DNA of 64,000 bases from Phoebastria nigripes (lineage: Eukaryota > Chordata > Aves > Procellariiformes > Diomedeidae): NCBI GenBank assembly GCA_035582835.1, contig JAYKAV010003066.1, positions 2,462,749 to 2,526,748 of the forward strand, given 5' to 3'. Below, in pieces: positions 11,701 to 23,700 of this stretch. The position numbers and the translations under genes are program-made. Numbering within the stretch: position 1 is the stretch's first letter; every line of letters starts with the position of its first letter. The notes beneath the pieces were generated by a model. That model ran no database searches. It was given only the letters and a program-made list of their open reading frames with translations, and was not told the origin of the DNA.

Positions 11701-14700
11701 TAATGAAGGAGTTGCAGGGGAAAAAAGTTAAGGGAGAATTCCAGATCTAAAGTTTATCAATAACTAGCTGCCAAAAGGACAGGGGAAGTCTCAAGCCTAC
11801 AAGAGTGGAAAGAAGGAACTGATCTGGAAAGAACAAGGTGATTTCAGGGTCAAGATTAAAAAAAGGATGAAGTGAGAATTCTTTAACCATCTGAATAAAA
11901 ACACACCACCAAGAAAGAGAGATAGCTCCTACTAATAGCAGTAGGAATAGAAAAAAAATATCTGGGTGCAGTCCCAAGACAATAATAAAAACTTAGGGAT
12001 GATGATAATTTGAAGAAAAAACTGAGTATGGCAGTATGGATAACAGGAATGTGGAAACAAACTCCAATAAAATATCCCCAAAAGCTTGAACTCAGACTAA
12101 ACAGCATCTACCCCAGGATCATAGGAAATCACGTGTTTTTTCTAAGGCTCAACAGTTTCATCAAGACAGTGATACCACAGGATGGAGAAAAGCAATGCTG
12201 GGGAAGTGATCCTGGCAAATTAAAGTGTTTATATTAATCTAAAAAAGAAGAGAAGTAATTAGGAATAGAAAAGAAAACAAATGCTGACAAACTTGTGTTG
12301 CATAAGGAACACCCTCCCAAAATAATGCGATACTGATTTTTTTTTTTTTAACCAAAGGACTATGTAAGAACAGATAATAGGTGGTGTTAAAAGGAAAATT
12401 ATTACACAGTAGGGAGATTTTACTGAAGTTGTATAGAAGGTAAAAACCAGCTTTTCCCTATATCATGGCTTATGTTCAAGCCTGCTGATAACTGATCACT
12501 TATCATACTTATCCAGTATAATAACTGGATCAAGATATCATATTTAAAAAATGAGATCGTTCTGAAGACTGGAATAATAGAAATCAGGTGATTTTTTTTT
12601 TTTTAAATTAAAAATGTAGGTCCACATCCTTGCTGCAAACTAGTTCACTGAATGGAAAAGACTGATCAAGAGAATGACACACACTGAAATCTGAGCCAGT
12701 CATGTAAGGCAGCCATAAAAGAAGTCAACTCCACTATTATCATGCATCAGGCAAGGTATTTTTCAGAGACACGGGACAAGGTATAGATACTCCTGTAGAA
12801 GGCACTTGTTCAACGTATCCATCACATGCCAGCACTGACTACCCTAGTAGTTAGAATTAAGATTCATTTTGACAGGTGCATAAATGGGATTAACAGCATA
12901 AGAAAGAAAAGTTCTACGTTTCCCAGAGAAGATCAGACTTCTTACTTGCCCCAAAAGTAAGGCACAGATTTATCACTCCCTAAGACACCACAGGTGATCA
13001 AACATCAAGAGCCATGTAAACTGAAGAGTGTTGCCACAAAAGCAAAGGACATGAACACACCATGAAGTAGTTTGTCTTCTAATCATTATAGCAGCGAAAT
13101 TCCAAAACGTTTTTGAATACAAGCAATCAGGACAAAAAGTCATTTTGATTGAGCCTGACAGAAGGAACATCACTGTTACAGCTTATATCAGGCCTCCTAT
13201 AGGAAGATGTACATACCCGCTCCCTACAGACCAGTTCTCTATTGTCTGCCATTGTATCACTAATCTTCCCCGGAGCACACAGTAACTAGCTCAAACTACT
13301 TTGGTAGAGGCACAATACTTGGAAGTTATCAGATACTTCTTAAAGTAGGATTTTGGCCATGTGCCCAGTCGACCTACTGCAGCACGTGTTTACACCCATA
13401 AATACTCACGAACAGAAGGAATGTTCCCTAATACCTGTACAAAACCTGTGGGAATGCAGTGCACTATCTTCTAGTCGTGGATGCTAACACCCCTACAGAG
13501 AAAACCTGAAGCAGGTCTATTCATTTCAAAAGATGCTGCTATCAGAGCTTTAGACCCAGTTTGTACCTGCCTAAATATGATTAGTCAGGACCTAAAAAGA
13601 AATAATCTATTATTGGAAATATTAGCTCACCAAGTACATTTTCTGCTACAAGATACCTACTGTTCATACTGAAAGTGCCATTTGTGAGATAGGCTTCCAA
13701 AGTAACATTGCTAAAAGTAATGTTCACGTTCTTCATATTGACATGCTTGGAGTTGATGCATCTGTATTTTGTGCCCATATATGCCTGAATAGTAGTTTTA
13801 TGTGATACTCTCTTCACTTCTCCTGTAAAAAGATTACATTGCATTAGTATGTAACAGTATTTACAGAAACAAATTGGTATTACATCTGGAAGGGTTACAC
13901 AATGAGAACAGGAAGTTTTCATTTTACCTGCAGTTGAATTATGGAATAAAGTTGCATCTGACAGATTGTAGTGGAAAACTAGCTCTTCGACTTGGTACTT
14001 GTCTGCATATTCTGAGAAATTCAGGCTTAATGAATGTCCTGCTCCAAAACCCAATATCAGAACTGGATGAGATGTGTTACCTTTACCACATGAGCTCTGT
14101 GGCTCTACTGTAGCATTTTGTGGAAGAAAAAAGTGTGCGAACTGTGGGGTAGAAAACAAAACACATGTAAATGGGATGCTGTAACAGCTTTTCCTTACTG
14201 CTTTTTAAATATCCTATGAAACTGTTATAAAACACACAGCTGACATTCATATATGCTATAAGATGTCTACTTATATACCTGTATATGGCAAGTACCATGT
14301 TAGTGACACTTGGATTTCTAAGAATATTGTTCTCTGAAATTTGAGGACAAACCAGTACATACTCACAGCACCTCTTAGACTCACCCCCCCCACCCCCCCC
14401 CCCAAACTAGCACTATGAATTTGCAGGTACTCCTGTGCTAGGTGAATCAAATCTGGCAAACTCTGGACATGTGAAAAATGGGAGAATTTAAGCTTTGCTT
14501 CTTGTAGTACAATTGAGTAAGAACAAAAGCAAATGGTACAGCCTACATAGTTTGGCTATAATACTTTGAGTTTATTACATATTGAGAAGTAACTTGGTAC
14601 CTGAAGACCAACATAGTGTTTACTGGAAAGTTTTGAGCTTACTGCTTACAAGAAGAAACAGCCAAAAGCATGTTGTGAAAGCAGTCACCTCTGAAAGCAA

Positions 14701-17700
14701 ACTTGCATACCAGTATGAGCAGGATTTCAGACCATCAGCACCACTGAAAAAGTGGACTATGTAATATAACTCTCAGCTCAAATCACACATAGCAAGTGCA
14801 CCACTGGCAAAGTAGTAAGTTTTTTTTTATCTCACATTACACGGATGGCTAGGAAAAAAATCAACTTCAACAAGAGTGCCTCAAAACATGCAACTGCAAT
14901 GAGATTATAAATAATCCAAAATTCCTGTTCAGTAGCAAGGATACCAAAAAAAGTAAACTGAAAAGCAGAGTATTTGTGAATAAAAATTCTTAACTTTCCA
15001 TTAACAGGCTTTTGCTGTTAATATGGAACAACTTGTGTGCACTGCACTAGTCTGTAGATACACTGAAAGCTAGAGATTTGCTCAGTGAGAAGATCACGGA
15101 TTTCAGGGAAGTTTAAAAGCTATGTGCCAACGGCCATTTCAGTTCAGATTTAGTCCATGTAAGTATGACCAAGTTCATGTCAAAAGACAACTGGTAGCAT
15201 TTTTGCCTTTACAGTTCTTGGATGCTCCAATGAAAGCCATTTTAGCTACCAATAAGGACTGGTGTGGAACTTCAGTCACAAAAGTAATTTCACACATGTA
15301 TTGTTTGTGGTGGTTTCAGGCAGGCTTAACCCTGTTTAATTAGAAGAAGCATCAGTAATAAAGAAAAGTTGATGCAACATGACCAGGAGGGGGGAAATCT
15401 TTGCTGAAGCAGTTTTTCATGCTTAAATATTTGTAAAGTTCAAATACTGTGCACATGCAGAAATACCACACATTTTATAAACAGAAGTTGGAGACAAGCA
15501 GTGAGATACCCCCCTTACCTCTTTTTGCCCACTGCTTTTGTATTCCACTGAGAAGGCTACTGTCAGATCAGCAATTATGCAGACCTTACCACTTGAATCT
15601 TTCACCTCAAATGAAGAGGAAGCCTGTAAAAAGCCTGTTAAGAATGACAAGTTGTTAACTTGGTGTCATGTATGTTTTTATTTTTGATCCCAAAGAGACA
15701 AATACATACAACTGTACATTTTAGGAGTACATCCTAAACAGCAGTTGAGTTTGGAAACTTGGGCATTAATGGTCTCTATACTAGCTTCAACATCACTAAC
15801 ACACAGAGGACAAATTTAACACCCCATTTATAAAAAGACAAAACCATGCAAACAAAAACTGTTGATATGCTGGGTCCTCAGAGGGTAAGAAAAACTTGCA
15901 ACAAACACTAGTCATACTGTTCAAGGCAGCTACTCGGTGTTCACCCTACACAGCAACTGTTTTGCAAGCTTCAGCCAGAATTGACTTAGCATATTTGGTC
16001 CTGCATGCCTATAGCGCTCAGCCTTCCCCCCGCAGCACACCACGCAGCCTTCACTCCTGCTGTACCAGGACACTCAGCTGTACATGCACTGAATGCAGCA
16101 TTTAGAAAGCTTGGATTGACTGCAGATGTTTTGGAGGGACTGCCAAAAATAGCGTGATGGAGTGTGCCATCCTTGCCAGGAGAACTTCTCTTTAATGTCA
16201 TCACGCTCTCTGCACTTGAGAGGAGAATGGGGGCCAAGACCTTGACACAGACTGAGGTTATGTTTTCCCGACTAGTTTAAACTAACCTCAGACTGAGCTG
16301 CTGACAAAAGCACAGCTTTTCCCCGACTCGCTCCCCTCCAGCCCCAGCGCTCAGAGCACTAGTACAACTGACCACGCTAGTACTGACTTAACAGGGTAAG
16401 AACAAGTGGCGAGAGGAGCACGGGATCATCCTCTCCGACAGCAGCATGGACTTAGGCCACATCCACTGACAATGAAGCTTCACCTAGGGGACGTGTTGCA
16501 GCAGGCTGGATACAGCCAGAAAGCTGGTTATCTCGTACTTCATTTGCAGTAAGGGCTAACCGGACAATGCTCCTGTATCTGAAATCATACCAAGGTGTTC
16601 TGAAGTTCTTTATTGTAGAGCATTTTATTTTTCTGATTCTCAATTTGTCACCACACACACATCCGAAGCAAACCTCACTGCAAAAAGCCTGCACCATTTT
16701 CATGCTAGCACTTTATCAGCTTGCATTTGCAACAACTTCAGTCTTGCAGAAAACCTGAAAAAAAAAAGGCAGCTGCAAGACACAAACCACTCCATTTATC
16801 TCAAGCAAATAAGCTTTAAAGAGTCAAACATGCTAATCCATTCAACTGCTGACATAGCAAAAAGATCCAGCTGAGGGATTATCCATTAGCTAGCTTCCCT
16901 CCCCAAGAAGTTTTCAAAAAGCAAATCCCAATTTTAAAACTTTTCACTACAAAACTATGGCACGTACAATTGTATTAAGACAATTATTAGGAAAAATTGG
17001 ACTTATGTCAGCTCGACTTGGGTACAAGGCACTTCAGTTGTAGGAACACATTAGAAACAGTTTCTCTGGCACTCAGCAAGCATCTTCCCTTGTTGCCTTC
17101 CCCTTAGCAACAGTACATCCTCCCCCACCACCAAAGGGGGCCAAAACTGAAGCTGGAATTCATACACTTTACCCAGTTGTTTAAAGAGTCTAGACTTGAA
17201 ACCAGAGCTAGCCAGAAGAAAGAAATTGCTTAAGAATGGATAGTGTAGAAAACTGGTATTTCAAAGCAAAATTGTCCTACCTTTGACTTTATGTCCAGCT
17301 CATAATGTTCACTAAGGAACACATATTCACAAAGAAAATGTTATTTATTGCAGTTCAGTGCGGCACTAGAAATAATTGATGCTCCTCTGCATGGAAGTTT
17401 CAATTTGCGAAGTTTCCTTCAATGAAATTTACATCTAGAACTTGTTTACAATTTACCTAAGCACTTATTTTCTCAAGAGCAAGCTGCTTACACTTTCTTG
17501 AAGATTTCTAGCACAGCATAGAGGCAGGGAGTAAGAGTCCACGGCTACATGAACTGACACTACCAATGGAAAACATGCTAGAATGAAAATCTTCAGTGTG
17601 CATGCTGACTCCCTTGTTTGATAGCTATTAAGAAAACTTGGCAATGTTAGAGCTAAAAATAAATAAGTAATAGGCAGTAAAAGAATAGGAGAAGCAGAAA

Positions 17701-20700
17701 AAAAAAATCGTTTTTAAAAACAAATACAGGGGAAAGAAAAGACTGAAAAACAATTAAGAGAATGTTGCTGACCTAAAGGAAAATGTGACAAACCTGCCCA
17801 TTACAGATGATTCAGAGAACAAAAGACAACACAGAGGTACCAGAAAGCACCAAATGGAAGACAGACTCTGGGAATGATGAGCTGACAAATCACCCTCGCA
17901 AGTTTAAGTAATAGAGAATAAGGGGTGTGAACAAACAGTAAAAAATACCACCTTCATAACTACTAGATTTTCACAAGATTAAGTTGACACCATGATATGA
18001 ATCCCGATTTCGTTAGTGTGGAACAAATGCTATAAAACCCCATTCCTTCTTAAGAAATGTTCAGCGGCTGCTGGATTTGCAGTGTCAGCGATGAGACAGA
18101 AGCATTAAGCATGAGACACTGAGCTGTCCTCGATGAAGTGGCAAGAGGGCTGTTTCACTGCGAGTAAGCCGACGTGCACGAGGATGCTGATCAGAGAGAG
18201 CACTGTGCTACAGCATCATCTGCTCCCATGGTCTTGGGGCAGGGATGGAGAGGAATACAGATAGAACTGAGTGAAACATCAGGGATATAGGGGCAAAGAA
18301 AAATCAGAAAAAAAACCATTGAAGAACAAATCAGGAGACTGAAGGAAAGAAGGTCCTGCCTACTCTTCGCTCCAGCCAGTTTAAGGCAGAGGAACAGCTC
18401 ACTGGGTTTGGCAGGAAAGCAGCTGTTGAGTTTGTGAAGGCAGTTTCAGTGTTGACTAGTGATTAATGCATGAATCATCACCAGCCCACAAATAGTAAGA
18501 GCCTACACTCAAAATGTCAAGAATACAGAAAAGCAAACTGATGTTGAATCAATCTGTCCTGGGAATATTTCTAATTAAGTTATATAAAGTTATTGCTCAA
18601 TTTTATCATGGCATATCTGCAAGTTGAGAATATTGCTTGTATTTCTCATAACAATATAATTATTTGCTATTTAACACAGAAATTGATACAACCTCCAGTT
18701 TCTTAACTTCAGACTTTAAATGCTCTTCTTAATAAACTGCAGCACCCTCTTTGAAAACTATCTGTGGTAGAGCAAGTGCAGTACTTCAGATTTACACAGC
18801 TGAACGGCTCCTAGACTTTTCAATAGCAAAAAGTAAGTTTTGTAAAGTTCATTATTCATTTGGCTGGAAATAACTACATTATGGACATCTAGTAGAGGAA
18901 TCATCAAATATGTACTAGCATCAAAGAAATTTCACTTAGTTCAGATGCTTCATTTGTATTCCAGTAGGTTCCAAAAAAGGGCTGCTTACATATTTATTCT
19001 AGCTGCATATTTTCAATTGAAAATCGTAAGATAATCTCTCCCTTTATACCTCATTTCTGAAATTATAGTTTCATGCAAGAAAAGAGTGAAGGTAAAACTG
19101 CTGAAGCAAAGCTAGATATGTTACTTGAGTTAAATCCAGCATCCTTCCTTATCTAACATACCTACATCAAAAAACCAAGCAGAGTGTATTAACACTCTAA
19201 GATACAATAGTCAAACAAAACTAAGACTTTCTTGGTTATATAACAATTTTTCTTAAAGAAATCTACCTCAAAAAGCTAAGTTTGTTTTAAACTGAAAACT
19301 ACAAAGCTAACAAAACAATCTAGCACATCTGAACAATCTAAATCTGAGCCCTTTTGAGTATGGCTCCTAGAATGGCAGGATTCCCCATCTCTTTGACCAC
19401 ACAAAGATGCTTTCAGGTTTCACCCTTTTTATAATTGAAATCCTGTTAGCCAAGCACAGCTGCCCTTGGGTTACTCTCCCATATAATGGAAACCTACTAA
19501 GGGAGAAAGATTAATGGTTGTTGTGCTCTAAAAAAAGCAAGCATATATTAATGGCAATTGTTTACACTGTCTGCTTGCAAAGAGGACTTCAGTTACTATA
19601 GTTAATGATTTACTTTGTCTCCAATTTTTATTAGAAATGTGGAACATTGACAATATGGATCTCAAACACAAAAGCTACTTTTATATAATTTGGGTTTTGT
19701 TACTATATTCATGTTTCCTGCATAAATTAAATTTTTTTTTATTTTTCTGCCTCCCTCTTGGAAGAAAGGACAGCAAGCCATCCAAATCCACCTGGGCACA
19801 TATTCCACATCATCAGTAGTTTAAGCGATACAGATACCTAGTGGATGGGACTGTTTGCAGTTACGTTGAGTGACTATGGCGTTAGGGAGGAAAACCATGG
19901 CTGCAGCGTAGCCCAGCTAACCGCTCCCCACAAGCGCCGTGACAGCGCTTCAGAGTATCACACCCACAGCCTGGTCATACATGCCAAAGACTCTGCTCGG
20001 CTACAGCCTACCCCGTAATTACCATGCGGCAGTACTCTGAAGGTAAGGGAAGCTTGCTAACAGACGCCAGCACTACACAATCATTCCGTACCTAAGCTAC
20101 GGCACTGCTGTGTTGCCCTGCACCTTCCAGATGTTCTTNAGGTTCTTCAGGTATACACAGCGAATGCTGCTATCTATGGGGTATTAATCCAAGGAGAGAA
20201 GAAATGCTGGTTCTTATCTAAAGAAGGTTTATTTCCCATTGTACATGTGAACAGAAGTGCCCAGTAATTTACTCATTCTGATGGTTTGGAAGGATCTGTC
20301 ATCTCAGTGCCATTTCGTGAACAAAGTCACCTTGTGACCTTAGTCACCACTTTAGACTCCTAAGTCTATGCCAGAGAAGAGAATGGAAAAATCCCTGAGG
20401 CNTTATGCTCTCCTCTAATCACTTGTCTTCTAATGTAAGCACCACTCCCTGAGGGACACCTGGTACAAGTCCTTTCTCAGAAGGCCGAGTCAAGATCACT
20501 TGCTTAGGATCCAGGATCTATACTACCTTGGGATAATACAGAAAAAACAAGAACTTAAATAATGTATTTTTTGAAAGATCACACTATTTACCAACCTTAA
20601 CATTTCTGGGGAACAACTGAAAGCGGGAAAATCCCTTAACAGGGTCTTCATAAAATTATGAATTATACTTACCTGTCACCGATGGACTCAGAAGACTGAG

Positions 20701-23700
20701 CACTGCCTATCTGGAAAGCATAGCAGAAAAAGACAAGGCTGGACTCACTTCAACCGCTGTTGGACACGCTTGAACACAAACACAGTGGTGGAAAGGGGAA
20801 ACAGCTTAATTCATAGATGGATGAGAGTACTATAGGGGAGAAGAGAATCAGGTGCACTTGTGCAGGTGCAGCACCTGATTACATCAAGTTCCTGATCCAA
20901 CCCTAGAAGATGCATCCTTGCCAACTAACAGGGACAAATTCATGCAGTCTCAGATTATGTTTTTGATATTGTTGATTTCCATTAAGGCAGTAAACATTTT
21001 GTTTCTCAATTCAAGTTTGCAGATGAATAACCTCTGTCTTTATAAACAAATTTATTAAAGTACAAAAGCATTATAAAGGAAAGGCTATTTAGCAGCTGTA
21101 CACTTGCCATTTGGCCAGAGAATTGCACAATTGCATCAAGTTTAGTCACATGAAGCTTCTTTATGGTTTCCTATCTAGAGGAAGGAAGTCCTGGGATAGC
21201 TCTACAGCAGCTGATTACGTGAGTCCACCAGGAGGTCTGAACTCCCGTGGCTAGACCCTTTTCAGCATTCACACAAGTTCATTTTGCACTTGCTCTGGTT
21301 AGTGCTGCTGTATCACACCACACAACTAGCATACATCCTTCAAGGTAGCTGGCAGCCCCAAATAATGTTTTGGAGGAAGGGGCACTGTGTTGACAGTTTA
21401 AAGAGAATGCCTCCCCAGAGGAGAGGATATTGGAAAAAAGATAATAAACCAGCTGCCTGAGTAAACCACCCTCCTAGTCCTATCGAGAAGAGAGGAGATC
21501 TCATCCTTGTTAAGGAATGTAAAGACATACTGGTGTTCCCATATTACACAGACTGAATTCTGCCTTGTTAAGAAATCAGAAACCACTGAAGTTTAAGACA
21601 AGAAAACTAAATGTATTAAGTGTGGACTACTGTGCTCAAGCCTGAACACCGGAGAGGGAACAGCTAGACAAATGCCCACTGCTCAGAGCTGAACCACGCT
21701 TGAAATTCTGTATTCTACTGCCAGGGCGCTAACAACACTCTCACACTTTGAACTGCAGTAGAAAAAGTAGTACTGACAGCCAGTGGTGCTGTCAAGTGAC
21801 AGAGAAGGTTAAGAAACTGTTGCCCTTAGACTGAAAGGGGTACCAGTCCATCTTGAAGTCAGATGCACAAAAAACATGGAAGCCTGATTTACCAAAACAT
21901 AAGATACATTTTAAAATAGTAGGCCTATAATTTAGAATTAAGATAATGCAACGAAGTGTTCAAATAGCTGCTGTAACTACTGCCACTCAAAAGGGTCTCC
22001 TGCCAAGCTTAAGAGAATAAATACCAAGAAATCCATTACGGCACCAAGCTTTCTCAAGGAATTTCCAAATAATGTCTGACTTGAGAGAAAAGACAAACTG
22101 CTGCAGTTAAGCTGAAAAAAGCAAAGGCAAGGCGTGCCTTCTTAGTGCTAAAAATAAGTTATCTTTAAGACATATGAAAGGCTTAACAGAGATAACAGTA
22201 GTTAACTTCTCAATAAAATATCCATCTTTTCTTTTAGTAGGGTTCCCTGTACCTAGAGGTAAATCCTCAGCTTATCATCCTATTCACTACAGAACAATCT
22301 AGAAGCACCAAAAATGAAACTTTTAAGTCAGCCTGAACAGGAACCTCGGGAGGATATCTCAACAGTGGGGCATCAGGGAGCCTGCGGAGTTCTTACTTGG
22401 CAAGTAAGAAGTTACTTTACAAGTCAGAAAAGCTGCTGAAGTCAAAGCTGAGTAACCTATCGCACGATGACAGGCTTGGGACTAGCACACAAATTCAGAT
22501 CCTTAGAGACTGTGTCAACACACTTAAAGAAGCTATCAAGCAAACACGATGTTAAGGGCAGCATTTGCTAAAGCAATGTTTCGAAAGTTACACAGCGTAA
22601 AAGCGGTTNTATTTTGTGAAAATGACTTTATACTCTCAGTTCCATACAGCTAGCAATGCCAAAACTGAGGAAAACAATACAACACCAAATTACCCACTGG
22701 CTGGAATTCATTATTCAAGTTTCTCTCAACTATCCCTACATTGGTAGCAAGGTTTGAAATTCCCCTTTGGACTAGAGTTGTGCAATAGAAACACGTGGAT
22801 TATGCGTCAATAACCTGAAGTGGCATCACGCTACCTTTTCAAACTCATTTTTCCTTCCCCAAATCTGAGACACTTCATTATTTACTCACTGATACTGAAT
22901 CCATGTCTGACTCTAAACTTAGATTTTCAGAAATGTTTTCTCTGATGTGTTTGTGTTTCAGTAAGGAAAAAAACTACAGGTGCTCTAGGAGTCAAAAGAG
23001 CACAAGCGGCTCTGTTGGGTTTGGCACACAACCCAACTGAGCCATCGTGCTCAACAGCAGACAAGCACCATCTTCCCTCACATTTCAAAAAGCAACAGCT
23101 AAGTTTAAGGGGCAGTATTTCATTTCCCACAGCCCCCTTTCCCTGTATTTATCACTGTATTACCTAACTTTTTTCATTCCATATGCACGTTTGATATTCG
23201 TGAGGAAATTCATCACAAAATACTGAATGCTGACACATGAAATATTCAGCTTAGTTGCTTGCTGCTCAACGTGCATGGAAAACTGAAACAGTAAGTGAGG
23301 TGTGATGAGGTTTTCTGAAGAAAAAATCTTCTATTGTCCCAAAGTCAAGGCATTGCCAAACAAGCTTTCACATCTGACCCACCCATGCTAATCCTTCAGC
23401 CTCTTGTGATCACTACCTTATCCTGATCAGTGTTCACTCAGACTAAGAGGCTGCAAACATCTAAAGAATTCAGCTCATATCTTCTCATTATCTCATATTC
23501 TCCTCCCCTCACTACCGCCCAAGCCCCACACTCTAGCAGAAGATGGTGGAGGCTCTCTCTGCTCCAAGGAGGGGGTCTCTATTTGCGCCACAAAGTTTTC
23601 CCCCGAGACTGTAGGATAAAGTTATGTAGAAACACCCAGCTACTAGACACTGGTACAAAGCCCTATTTGCCAGTAAATAGTTACTCTGTACTAAAATAAA

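Noticed and set aside
13581..14159. 192-codon single frame covering LAMP1 exons 3 and 4
   Set aside because: It reads through intron 3 and past the exon 4 donor. The two flanking pieces are exons with proper splice sites, so it is not a separate gene.
15519..15623. Exon 2 of LAMP1 starting at the nearer acceptor TTTTTACAG
   Set aside because: That acceptor does not join exon 1 in frame and leads to an early stop. The acceptor ending at 15635 closes the frame and completes the signal peptide.
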